A stretch of DNA of 64,000 nucleotides from Albula goreensis. Lineage: Eukaryota > Chordata > Actinopteri > Albuliformes > Albulidae. The notes beneath the pieces were generated by a model. That model was not told the origin of the DNA. It did not search any database and saw nothing but the letters and a program-made list of their open reading frames with translations. The stretch spans positions 18,312,631 to 18,376,630 of the forward strand of contig CM040742.1 of assembly GCA_022829145.1 (NCBI GenBank), given 5' to 3'. Of this stretch, positions 12,686-24,139 are shown one piece after another (position 1 is the stretch's first letter; each line of letters starts with the position of its first letter). The position numbers were made by a program, and so were the translations under genes.

Positions 12686-15330
12686 CTATTAAGTGCTACA
12701 TGTAACAGCAGTGTTACAAGGCTGCAGTGTTATTGAAGTGAAAGAGAAGCAATGAGGAGAAAGAGAGAGAGCAGTGTGAACTGCATAGCTGACAATATGA
12801 AAGCAGTCAGCAACCCATGCAGTGGAATGGGCTATCAGAAACCCAAAACACTTTGTTTCTCATAATGAATACTGCTGCAAAAAAGTGTGTGTTTTCAGCG
12901 TTGCAGTTGTTCCCGCCTCTCCTCCCAACCCATGCCAGAGACTCAAACAGGCTCCACCCAAGATATGGACTAAACTAGCCCCCGTCCTGCCCCGCCCCTT
13001 CCTCAGAGTGAACGGCCATTCCGACAGGCTCCCAGAGCCGTCTAAGAGGAGTCATCCCTCAGGACGCGAGGAAGAGGAAAAGGTTTGGCTGTATGGAAGG
13101 GGAAGTAGCTGAGAGCTGCAGACAGAGAACTCCAGCACTTTCCCCTCAGTAACCATGAGTTCAGAAGCACACATATAAACATGAACACACAGGGGTCACA
13201 CTCACACCACACAGTGTTGTAACAGTAACTAAGCAGATGAGTGCACTGTCTGAGGAGATGGACACACTATAACCACTATAACTCCAAAACCCATATGTAT
13301 TAAAGGTGGTAAGGCTGATAGGAAAACTTCACACTTAGTATACGTTCACTACATCCTAAACCCTACACATGCACATGCATGTGTAAGTATATGTACACAT
13401 ATATATGGATGTACATACACACACATGCTGGATCTACTGCTGAAATCTACAATGGAATCAACAGAATGGCTTTCATCCAAGTCTATAACCTCTACTGTTT
13501 TAGACAGTGCGTAACAGTCAATAGAAGGCACATGCTAAAAAATGCATACAATATAATAGAAATTCCAGATTTTGGGGGGACTTGAAGGTGCTGATTGTTT
13601 TTTATTACTATCTCAACAGTGATAATTAAATGCTTAACGAAAGGATATCCTCTTTGAAGATATACATAGGGTCTGCTTGAGACACTGTTGCACTGTTTAA
13701 ATACGTTCTCATTAGGGCATCAGTTTGATTTTTTTAAATAACAAAGATACTGTTTGTGGTTGAAATTGCAAGTAGAATTTTCTGGCATCTTAGAAGGATT
13801 ACAAATTTTAGCATCCTGCAAAATGTTATTGCTTTCTATCCAGCCAATATTAAACACAGTGCACTGGAACGCTGTTATCTGAATGCGAGGAGTTTGGAAT
13901 GATGGGTGAAGGAGATTCTGTTGTCTGATGATGATCTAAATACTTACCTAATAAGGAGCCTCTATTCTTCAACACAGATACATATAGTATACATAGAAAA
14001 TAATAGAAAATTATATATATTTTAGCTATTTTCATAGAGCCCCTGTCTTTTAAACTGCAGAACAGAGGCCTTACTTCTTGGAAAGGTATTTTGTGAAAAA
14101 TTCTTTAATATGATTTTCTAGGGGAACAAGCCCAATTTAACTTACATCACTTCTCCTAAAAATTAACATGGGACATAACTTTGAAACTTTACCTACTCAC
14201 TGAATTCAGGTTAAGTACCTTGATTAAGGCTAAGACAGTCATGAACCACCCAAAATTAAAACCTTGGAGATCCTGCTACGACGTCACTCCTCTATAGCCA
14301 TTGCAAATAATCTACCATTGCTACTATTCCTTATGACATCCCTACTAAGGTTACAGGACAGTGAACTGTATTCAAAACTGCCTGTCTTGCTGTTTCAGTG
14401 CACAGCAGGGGAAGTTGCAAGTATTTCTCTCTACTGCAAAGACAGATAGACCAACCAAGAAATCCTGGATTGTGAAGTATTTTATGGTGTAGCTCATGCA
14501 GTTTGCATGCTAAACATGTGATTGGTTTTTCAGTAGTCTGGAACAAATAGGACATTATTTCCAGTCAAATGCACCTCCGAGCACAATGCCTGGGGAATTT
14601 ATTCATTCAGTCAAAACTGTTCTATCTTCATGGCAGATCCAGAAATAATGACACTTTTTTTTCTCTCGCAAGATTGTCTCTATGTTCTCTAAATAACTGA
14701 AATGACTTCATCCACAGAATCATACTGCCACAATTAATGAATAATTCTAAGTGTACCCTTTTACCTGTGTGGTTTGGCAAGATGTCATAGCCCAATATTT
14801 CATGCTAGTCAAAAATCATGAATGAAATCATCTGAATTATAGTGATCTAAGCATAATATTTAAGGTCATACAAGTTTTGACAAACTGTGTAGCAGATATA
14901 TGTTCATCCAGCTGACTTTTCTAGTTCATATCTGAAGATGTATCTCTATGGCATACATACTACATATGTACATACAGTACCTTAAGATGTTTATGTTCAA
15001 GCCATTAAGAATGTGAAAACAGTCTGCATAAGCACATTCATTTATGCATAGGAAAAATTGGGAGCAACCTCCTGCTTGTAAGGAGTGACCTCCCGGGCAG
15101 CTGTCAAAGCACGAGCCAACTGATATCAAGTGTCACAGCTGACCGTCAGAATTAAACAGGCACTTCTTTGATTGATAAAAATGCTGGTTTTAGGCATTCC
15201 TGTATACAATAAATATGGCTGCAGACAACACAGAGACAAAATAGGTCCATCTTAATACTCTGTAGATATGTGTGGATGTGAATGTGTACATAAGATTGTG
15301 GGTGAAAGACAGAGTAATATGAATTTTGCA

Positions 15331-15333
<3 letters not shown>

Positions 15334-15364
<31 letters not shown>
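15334..15364. repeat. (GA)15 microsatellite
   Basis: An uninterrupted GA dinucleotide tract. Confidence 0.95.
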
Positions 15365-15367
<3 letters not shown>

Positions 15368-15604
15368 AACTGCAGAGCTCAGAAATTCATCGTTGGAGCC
15401 TGCACATTCCCACGTCAGACATCCTACCATCAACAGTGTCCCTCTTGATAGCTGCTCCTGCATCACTCACGACAGGTTTTTGTCTTTGTCAACCCCTCAT
15501 TCTGCTTGCTGGAACAGCATTGGTTGCCTTGACAACATGTTCAAGTTATACCATGAATTCAGGAAAAAAGAAAAAAAAAATCTGAAAAGCTACATATGCT
15601 ACAC

Positions 15605-15755
15605 AGTGCACGGGGTTAGTCTGAGGGAACTGTATCCGGGGAACTGGCCTTGTAACTGGAGAGTAGTTGATTTGAATCTCAGGTGGGTCACTGCTGTGGT
15701 ACGAGTTAAGTGATGTATTTAGCCTGGATTGCAGTAAAAATGCAGATGCACAAAT
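15605..15755 (+). mobile_element. Diverged tRNA-derived SINE
   Basis: The order of blocks matches fish tRNA-derived SINEs. There is a tRNA-like head with TTGTAACTGGAGAG, a B-box remnant TTGATTTGAATCTC (15667-15680), CAGGTGGGTCACTGCTGTGG, then ATTTAGCCTGGATTGCAGTA. The usual GGATAAGAGCGTCTGC tail is missing. Confidence 0.65.
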
Positions 15756-15956
15756 GGGAAAAATATTTGCCTTACAAATTGCCCTGGTTCATGAGTAGCA
15801 GCCATACAACTGTAGACATAAAACAAATTAAATTCGACTTTGTTTTCATCCGTCTCCTGCCATTTTAATATCAATAACCTTGCTTTTATTAATATTTTAT
15901 TTCTGGAATATAGCACAATAAAATCTTTATACTTTGATTAAATTACATTCTCTATA

Positions 15957-16585
15957 CCTGTGGTTCTCAGACTCTGTTCCTGAGGAACCCTGTGTATGCT
16001 GGTTTTTATTCTAACCGTTACTCTTAATTGTTCTTAATGAGACACTTTAAACATAATGAGGGAGGATTTATCTGCTTAAGCCATGTTAATTTAAAAACTG
16101 ACCCATTTTGCAAATCCCCTGGTTGGTAAACTATTAGTCAGATAAACTACTGCTTTGATTCTCTTATTGTGCTATAATGGAAATCATTCATTTAAAAAGA
16201 TGTCACATTTTTAATTGAATAATTATCACTTGACAGGTGAGTCACTGGTGAGTCCTAATAAAATTGTGGACACCTAAACTGAGATTCAATCAACATTTAC
16301 ATCTGAATAAGAGTTTTATGATTTTTCCCCCAATGATGAGTTACTCTTTAAGAATGCTGAACCTACTGAAATGTGTCTGTGAAGATAAAAATGAACACTT
16401 GCATTTAATTAAGCACCATGTTAAGGAAAATGTTTTATTAAATCCTAGGTCTTGTGTCTGAGACTAGGCTACATGTTAGGAAATGAAAAATCTGTTGACA
16501 GAGACTGATATTAGCTGTAACAAAACAACAACAACAAAACAAGTAATCCCCAGGTCCCCACAGGACCCACTCTGTGAACACCTGC
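15957..16585. mobile_element. Non-autonomous DNA-transposon-like repeat
   Basis: The left end, CTGTGGTTCTCAGACTCTG then TTCCTGAGGAACC, is mirrored by the right end. Read inward from the right, that end gives CAGGTGTTCACAGAGTGGG then TCCTGTGGGGACC. The left sequence resembles a common fish repeat that begins GTTCTCAAACTCGGTCCTG. The interior is AT-rich with no transposase. No clean target duplication was found. Confidence 0.6.
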
Positions 16586-17449
16586 ATTACAGACACTGTA
16601 AATAAATAAAATATAATTAAATTGATGCTTATAAATCATAGGAGAACATTTTTGGTGCTATATACAATAATTAACAAGCTATTCTGTACTACGGAATTAT
16701 GGACACTATACTGTGGTATATTGGAACATTTCACCATGATTACAAGCAAAGAACCCTTCTTTGGTGCTATTTATAACATTCTTACAGTATACGGTGGAGC
16801 CAGCCGTTCTCAATTCTTTAATAGATAGATAATTTTCAACATTATCTTTAACGCCTCTGCATTATTAATTTAGGAATAAAATGACACAATCTGACATTTC
16901 TTTGTAGCCACACAATACATCAAAAGGGCTGAGTAATTTTCCTAATGTTGCAAAGATACACACACCCACACAAATAGGGTAATGTCAGAAATGCAATAAT
17001 GGGTATAAAGGTGCAGCCCAGAAGCACACTTATAATTAATACCATTATTAGTATAATTATTTAAATATTTCATCTATAGAAAGTTTTTTTTTTTTTTTAC
17101 ATAATTGAACAGTCATACATGTAAGGCCAAGTGGGAATGAAGCAACTAAATTTTTGTAGTGAATTATAATAAAATGTTTCCAGTCTCATTTGCATCGACA
17201 ATTGAACTGACAGACAGATAAAAACAAAACACAAGAAATAACAACAACTATTATTATTTATACCCATTATTGACTTTTATATGTGCCTGGATCTGATATA
17301 TAGCTTTGCGCTTTCTGTTCATATCAACAATATAGATTGTTCAGATATGATATGGATGTAGATTCATTATGATAACATGGAAATAAATCCTGAGCTATAC
17401 GCGTAAAATGACAAGAGAACAGTACAACAATATAGTCACCTCTAAAAAA

Positions 17450-20400
17450 GGCCGGTCCATTGCTACAAAGCTTTTTAAAACCGTGTAGCCTTTACAGTAT
17501 GAACATAAATTACAGCTTACATTAAATTACTGCGTTACAGCACATCGCAGCAAACTGTAGACAAAAACAAAGCAGAGGAATGAACATAAAATTACATTAC
17601 GTTTACAATTCAAATGCAATATGGCCCGCTTTAAAGTGGGCCCAAATATCATTGTGTGTATGCATCTATCTAGACTACTATACAGTAATTCCTCCAACTC
17701 TGTACAAAACAATGTTTTCGCGATGATTTAAGTTATTTGTAACGAAGAGTTTGCCACTGACGCACTATTCACTAATTACGTGGTTACAGTGAAATTTCCC
17801 TGGTCATCTCTCTTGTTTTTTAAAATCAAATTACACACTAGAACTCCTCACTAATAACATTTCAGTGCTTCACTATTTTTCAAACTGTGAAAGTGCGACG
17901 CAAACCATAGCTATAATCCGACTGTGTATTAATGTAGAAAGTCTTCGCTGATACAACTTTACGATACTTCCTTTACTCAATACTACTGATAGTTTGGTTT
18001 GTATTCCATCTAGGTTACTGTATTGGAAAGGACATATTGTGTTAGCCATTGAAGAGATGTTGTTTAAAAGTCGAACTTAATAAACCTCTTGTATCCTTTT
18101 CCATAAGTTCTGATATAAAATAAGTTTAACGTTTATTTTCCCGTAACTACCATTGCTTGAGAGTGCTTTGGATTTATTGTAAACATGATTTGCTGGCGCT
18201 AGCTGACGGCTTCACTCTGCGCATGACAGTGCTTGGCAAATTAGCAAAGGTCCTTTTGCCAGCAGTTCAAAGTCTGTACCCTGTAAAATTTCAGTTTGTG
18301 TCCGTTTTTATGGCGTATTCTCAGCTACTCGTGAGCTAGAAGTCAAAAGGAATACTTAACTGGAGTTCTGAAGATGGACTGTTTCAAAGGAAATACTCTT
18401 CTCCGTGGGATTTATTATGGCTTTCAGACAGGTCATGTTTATATCCAGTTGCTAATGTGAACGTGTCCTTCGTCCCTTTACCTACCGTCTGCACTAGCAA
18501 GCTGGATAGCTAGCTACGTCATTGAAATCCTTAACTCTTATAATTCGGTATATTGAAACTTTTTTTCTGTCATTGTAAATACTAAGTCATACGATACTGC
18601 TAAATGTTTGTCGTGACCAAAAATTCTAGGATCTGTTCCAAGTTTGACTTTCATGGAAGTTGCTACGCGAGCTGCTTTACAGCTTTCAATTTGGCATGGC
18701 AAGGGTAACTAACTAGCTATCGCTATCTATTTGTAGTGAATACGCAGCGTGCCCCTTTTCCCGTAAATGTTTGTTTTATTGCAAGAAGCTAAGAACAGTT
18801 AGCTTGCTACGTTTAAACTCGGCTCACGTCAGTTAACGTTGGCTAACCAGCTAAGTACGTAGTATCTGGATTAGCTAGGTAGCGCTAGTTTACTCGGTGT
18901 GAGTGTCACAACATTGTCATTAATTTACATGTTTGATAGCGAATCTTAAGTCGGTAGTTAAGTTTTAGTTTATGTTATTGTCTAAGCCGTGTACTTTGCC
19001 AACGAGTTTGTATTAATGTCGAATGAAATATCGCTCGCCGAGTTTGCTAACGATAGTGATAGCTAGCGAGTTCTATCTCTCGGTGGGGCGTGTGCAGTTG
19101 CTGTAAATCTTGGTGGTTAGCTAGCGAGTGACAGATAGGTAAACAACGAACTAACGTTTTATTCTTTGACGTGAGATTGCGAATGTAGGTAACAAATGAT
19201 AACGGTAAAGAACGTCAAAAAATAGTTTGCCAAGCGCTAGCAAGGTGCATATTTTGGTTAAGTTGAATAGCAAGCAAAATAGTTGGGAAGCTTTCTAATT
19301 CTGATGATATACAGTTAGTACGTATATGTGTTTACAACCAGTGATTCTTTTTCGCTAGCACTTACAATTTATTTAGGAAAAGTTATTTGCCAGCCACCGT
19401 TTGCATTGCTTTATCGTTTCAAATCGCTAGATGTCCTGCTAGTTGCAAGTAGCAGTGAACAGGCACGGTAGATTGGTTTTGGTAAGCTGTCTAATGTCAT
19501 TTCTAGGTAGGTAGAGACCTCACAACTGTCATTATTGCCAGCCGATAGTAAAGATAATATAGCTGCACAATCCATGTGGAAACTGGATTTTCAGTAACGC
19601 GACGTGCTAGGGACCGACTGAGTGGATGCTAACTAACGTTATCTAGCAACTGACTTCAGAATTCCAGTTCTGTGATCTCTAACTACGGACTGTGACCGAC
19701 TCACGATGACCTAATTATTCCAGCATTGAAACAGGTAGGTTAAATATGGTTTTGTGATCATAAAACAGTGCCTATTGGATAGCGTTTTTACTTTTCTCTG
19801 TATGGCTGTGCATGTGCGTCAACAATTGTGTCACAACGTATTGTTGCTTGATACCAGCTACTGTATATCAAAAGGCTAGCCGAGTAGATAGCTAGCTAAC
19901 TCTAACTAAATCAATTGCTAAATAGTAGCTAGTTGTTACTCCACAGTGGTTTTGTATCTACGTTTGGCGCCGTCATTACGAATATTTTAAAGCTGTAACC
20001 CGAAAACGGATTTAGCTAACGTTATATTGCACAATATATATTTCGGCCACAACTTTGACATGCTTCCATCTCGGGATTTTTCAGTTTAGGTACAAGAGTG
20101 ATTGCTGGCTAAAAGAAGAGCAGTCCTAGCAATAGGTCTTTTATTATGGATTAACTCGCTAACGGGCGAGAACCTTAACCAGCTTGCTTGGATGTATATT
20201 CTCCAATCAAACTAAGCAGTCCAGTTGCCATGTTCTTACATATGTGACTTTTTAACACGACTTTCGTACTGTATGTGCTTTACTGGTGGCTGTGGTTTAT
20301 TTAGTCGGATATGGAATTCGTATGCAGTAGCTGCTTTCAGCCAACAGGTTGCACCAGTGTGGTTGAGAATATTCCAGGCTAACGTTAGCTACCTCATGAG

Positions 20401-20640
20401 GACAGTTAAGGCGTAGTGTTCAGATGCTAACTATAGCATAAAGCTCCATTTTGTAGCATTTTGGCGGACGAGTGATCTGAAGTGTGACAGTGATAAGACT
20501 TTGTCAGCTAGCTTGCGAGCTTCAAACATGGAGCATTTGTGAAGTGACAGTTAGCCAATATATTGTTTAGGGCCATGGAAAAATATGACACATCATGACA
20601 TATAATAGCTAGACGTTTTTTCCGGATAGTTAAAGGAGCA
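17450..20640 (+). promoter_or_regulatory. nr3c1: Probable nr3c1 promoter region, CG-richer and palindrome-rich
   Basis: By eye this stretch has many more CG dinucleotides than the AT-rich flanks, for example around 18480-19240 and 19600-20050. It repeatedly carries GCTAGC, TAGCTAGC and (T)AACGTTA-type palindromes. It lies directly upstream of the receptor's first coding exon and includes the candidate exon 1 donor. No TATA box at a convincing distance was seen, which fits a TATA-less CpG-type promoter as known for GR. The limits are approximate. Confidence 0.5.
19560..19734 (+). other. nr3c1: Candidate non-coding exon 1 (3' part) of nr3c1
   Basis: The sequence ends at a good donor, ACAG|GTAGGT (GT at 19735-19736), 3.2 kb before exon 2. 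GR genes in vertebrates use one or more non-coding first exons in a CG-rich region a few kb upstream. Splicing 19734 to 22982 puts an in-frame TGA at 19693-19695 with no in-frame ATG between it and the chosen start. This supports ATG 22994 and a non-coding exon 1. The 5' boundary is arbitrary because no TATA box or clear transcription start is visible. Other first exons may exist. Confidence 0.4.
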
Positions 20641-22981
20641 AGAGAAGTGTGCATGTGGTCTTGGCCACACCACTGAAAGCGGCAATTTCATTAGCTGTCC
20701 ATCAACCGGGAGATGGTTCGGGTTGTTTTTGAATCACAGAAGCATTTTTTGTGTATTGGGAAAAAGTGAGTATACATGGGAAATGCTGTCCACGTTAAAT
20801 AACGTGGGCATTTGCTGAAAATATTCAGCATCATACTGCTTCAAACAGCAAAAAAAAAAAAATGATGCAGTGAATCGTTATTTGATGCATATCAAAACAT
20901 GTTGTGTTGGACCCGACACCCGCTTGACATGTTTTGACATTTGTAGAAGGCTTTGTGCACAGTAGCAAATGGCACTGAAAACAGATGGACCATTTTACCT
21001 TCCGTACTACACGAACGAGTAGTTGAAGTTACAGTTTAACGTGTTTGAAAATGTAGAAGTTGTCTGCTGCAGTCTAAAACTTTTTGTCCGGATACTTTGA
21101 AGCCCTAACCGTCTCCCTCCCATAATCTGTCGGATTCCACTGACTGACTGTCTGATCGAGCGGCTCCCCCTCGGTCTTCATAGCACATTTTGATCTACTG
21201 CAAGTTGGAAATGAGGGGATCCACTATACCTGATCTACTTGCAAACAGTGACATTTCTGTATTTGCGAAGTCCGGAGGTTTCGAAAGCTAAAAGATGTTA
21301 GTTATGCCATACTTCATAAAAGTTTGGGTAAAGACCAACACATCGACCATATTAATACTTTTGCGCTACAGTCACATTTGTTTTTGTTTAGCCAGTGTTA
21401 TGTTACCCCATCAGGCTGAATGTTTAATAGATTACGCTAATCCAGTTTGTATCTGCATGGATCTACTCTGCAGTGACAGCTTGCACTGTGGGTAAATTTA
21501 GATAATTGTCTGTTTTCTTCTTGGATGTGTTTTTTTTTTTTTTTTTGATTTATTACTCAGATGACAAAACTGAATACATGTCGTGATGAGATTTGATTAA
21601 TGCGTTTATGTTTCATTTACATTACATCTGCAGTATTGACAGTTCATTCATAAATGTAAGGAAGAATCTGAAATTGTTGATATTTGGGATGTTCTTGAAA
21701 GGAAAAAATATTGTTTCAATAATAATGGATTTTTGAAAGGATTATCTGCCTGTTTTTTTTAAAGAAATTGTAATCCTTTGAGGCTAAAATAACAGTTTTG
21801 TACAATAAGAACTGCCCTTTATGGGCCAGTTGGAGTGTACAAATATGATAAAATATCTTTTCTTTACCAACACAGTGCAGCCATCATTTGTTCACAAACC
21901 TATTCTGACAGCATCAGTTACTACTGTTAACATCAATTGCAAGTGAGTACTGTAATTAACCAGTGATACCAATTTTAAAATACTAAACATATTTTGACTA
22001 ATAGGCTCTAGATTAAATTGTGATAAAAACATGAAAATACATACTATTTGACTCATTCTGTATTGGTCTGTGAAGTAGTTTGATAGTCCACATGCATATT
22101 CAAATACCATATTTTCTCCCATCCTTACTTGATAGAATACAAAACTATGCTATGACAGTAGTTTTTTAATTTTCTGTATTTTTAAGGGTCAAGGATGGGA
22201 TCTTGATGTATTTCCTTGTTTGTGCGAGTATGTGTTTACAGTCACTATATATACACAGTATATTTGAATTATTTTTGTATTTATTTAGTCCTATATGATA
22301 CAACACCAATTTTGTACATTGCACGTGCACGTGTGTGTCAGGGGGGTTATCATTATCATTCCTCATGTTACACTGATGTGCAACATCACACATGCTGTGA
22401 TTAAAATCAGAAACAGTTATCTGTGTATGATTCAAAGTAGACAAAGATATTTGTAGTATCACCAATGTAACTCTTAGTGTTCTCAGTAAAATCTATGTCT
22501 TACCTAGTGGGAAGGTTTCTTTTTGTCACCTTTGAATACTGAGTTAAGATGATCAGCCATTTTGCAAATGGTATTGATACTTATGTATGTGATTGTCAGT
22601 GTTACAGTAGGGAGGTCACTAGAGGAAAATATTTTGTATTTTATTTATGAAAAATTATTAGAATTCTTAAAAACATTTCATAATTAAAACAAACACCAGA
22701 TTATTTACTTGTTCATTCTGTGAGATCACAGGTTTTGGGAGGAAGAACATTTTCTGTAATGTTCGTGTTTAATTTTTGTGGTTTGAGAACGACAGTAATT
22801 TCATGAAATGGCCAAATCTAGAAAGTTGATATTAATTTCATTTCACTTTTTTTGGAACAGTTCTAAGCAGCCTGATTTCTATGCGAACGTTTAATCATTT
22901 GATGTCATATTGGACACTCCCTTTGTGGTTTGTTTTAAATTATTTGTACAAAGTTCCATGACCCACCTGTGTGTTCAACAG
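19735..22981 (+). other. nr3c1: Putative intron 1 of nr3c1
   Basis: This is non-coding sequence between the candidate exon 1 donor and the exon 2 acceptor. It starts CG-rich, continuing the promoter region to about 20640, then becomes AT-rich. It contains an A run near 20851-20861 and a 17-base T run at 21530-21546. The open frames here are short and resemble no known protein. A second possible donor (AAAAA|GTGAGT, GT at 20766) could mark the end of an alternative first exon. Confidence 0.5.
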
Positions 22982-22993
22982 GAACAAGTTCAA
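22955..22993 (+). other. nr3c1: Splice acceptor and 5' untranslated start of nr3c1 exon 2
   Basis: The acceptor is CAACAG ending at 22981, so exon 2 starts at 22982 with GAACAAGTTCAA before the ATG. The tract before it is only moderately pyrimidine-rich. A stronger T-rich tract precedes two other AGs at 22859-22860 and 22869-22870, so an alternative longer exon start is possible. The reading frame stays open upstream to about 22910 only because intron sequence happens to lack stops there. The ATG context is mediocre: C at -3 and G at +4. Confidence 0.75.
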
Positions 22994-24132
22994 ATGGATC
23001 AAGGAGGACTGAAATACAGCAATAACCAGGATGAGGGTCTGACTTTTGGAAATCCCAATGGAAGAGAAGGGAGAGCTTTCCAGGGCGAAGTGACTGGCAC
23101 CATGTCCACCAGCTTGACTTCAGCCACCTCGCAGCCCATTCCTGGGGACGTCTCCAATGGACTGCGGAAGGGCACGCCACGAGAGGAGCTCACCACCGCC
23201 GTTTCGGCCTCCATGGGACTCTACACAGAAGAGCCTGACAGTAAGGCGATGGGGAGCAACCCGAGGCCACAGAAGCAGCAGCAGCAAACCATGGGTGTGT
23301 TTACTTTAGGAGAGAACTTCACCCTCCTGGAGGCCAGCATCGCAGACCTGAACCGCTGCTCCACCTCTGTGGACTCCCTCATGACCGGAACCAGTGCTGA
23401 ACCTTTCCCCCTGAAGACAGAGGACTTCTCGCCCCTGGAGAAGGACCGGCTGGATTTGGAGCAGGAGTCTTTCAGTCACCCAGGCAAGGGCCCAGACATG
23501 AACCAGAGGCTCTTCAGCGACAACACCCTGGACATTCTGCAGGACTTGGAGCTCCCAGGCTCCCTGACGGACCTCAATGAGTTCTATGCAGGGGATGAGG
23601 CTGCCATCTTCTCCTCCCTGTCCATGGATGAGGCCCTCATGGGGGACAGCAGCCCACTCAAAGAAGTCAAGCCCATCGTTGGCGGCAATGGAGTTGGAAG
23701 TGGCAGCATCGGTGGTACCAGCATGAATGGCACAGAACAACAGATGATGGACCCCACCGCCCAGATGCCCGTCATCAAGACTGAGAAGGATGCCTTCATC
23801 CATCTGTGCACCCCTGGGGTCATTAAGCAGGAGAAAGATAACAGGAGCTACTGTCAGATGGGCGGGACTGACCTTCCCAGCCCCCTCCACTCTCCCATCT
23901 CGGTGTGCGGCGTCAGCACCTCAGGCGGGCAGAGCTACCATTATGGAGTGAACTCCTCACCCACCATGGGCTTACAGCAGCAAGATCAGAAGCCTGTTTT
24001 TGGCCTCTATCCCCCACTACCGCTAGCTGGGGAAGGCTGGAGCAGGGCCAAAGGATATGGGGATACTACGGAGATGCAGAGAGGGAATGAACTCATGCCT
24101 GCCTCCCAGAGTTTCCCCACCAGCTACACCAG
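22994..24132 (+). CDS. nr3c1: Glucocorticoid receptor, first coding exon (N-terminal domain), partial
   Basis: This exon encodes the N-terminal transactivation domain of the glucocorticoid receptor, a cortisol-activated nuclear receptor that moves from cytoplasm to nucleus and binds DNA response elements. It holds 379 full codons plus two bases. Landmarks shared with vertebrate GR are SMGLY at 73-77, a LLEASIADLN block at 111-120, the AF-1 core helix TLDILQDLEL at 178-187, IKTEKDAFIHLCTPGVIKQE at 261-280 with SUMO lysines K262 and K278, GVSTSGGQ at 306-313, and DQKPVF at 331-336. Local features are a short Gln run (95-98) and a Gly/Ser linker (230-241). ATG 22994 was chosen because it lies 12 nt inside the exon, as in other GR genes, and begins MDQGGL as teleost GRs do. 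The exon ends in phase 2 at CAG|GTAAGA. The DNA-binding and hormone-binding exons lie outside the window. Family assignment is very secure; which teleost GR paralogue it is cannot be told without the zinc-finger exons. Confidence 0.97.
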
Positions 24133-24139
24133 GTAAGAC
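24130..24139 (+). other. nr3c1: Splice donor of nr3c1 exon 2
   Basis: CAG|GTAAGA at 24130-24138 is close to the vertebrate donor consensus. The break falls after the second base of a codon (phase 2). This is the phase expected for the junction between the N-terminal-domain exon and the first zinc-finger exon in GR genes. Reading through gives a TAA at 24134-24136. Confidence 0.93.

Noticed and set aside
12822-13112. 96-codon frame in a GC-rich segment
   Set aside because: No domain or recognisable homologue and no supporting splice sites. Composition alone explains the open frame.
15152-15466. Minus-strand frame with Ser-Leu repeats
   Set aside because: It results from the GA microsatellite and has no domain or conserved sequence.
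22910-22993. Open frame extending 28 codons before the receptor ATG
   Set aside because: It begins at TTG, runs through the intron-side acceptor sequence and has no GR similarity. The ATG at 22994 matches the family start.
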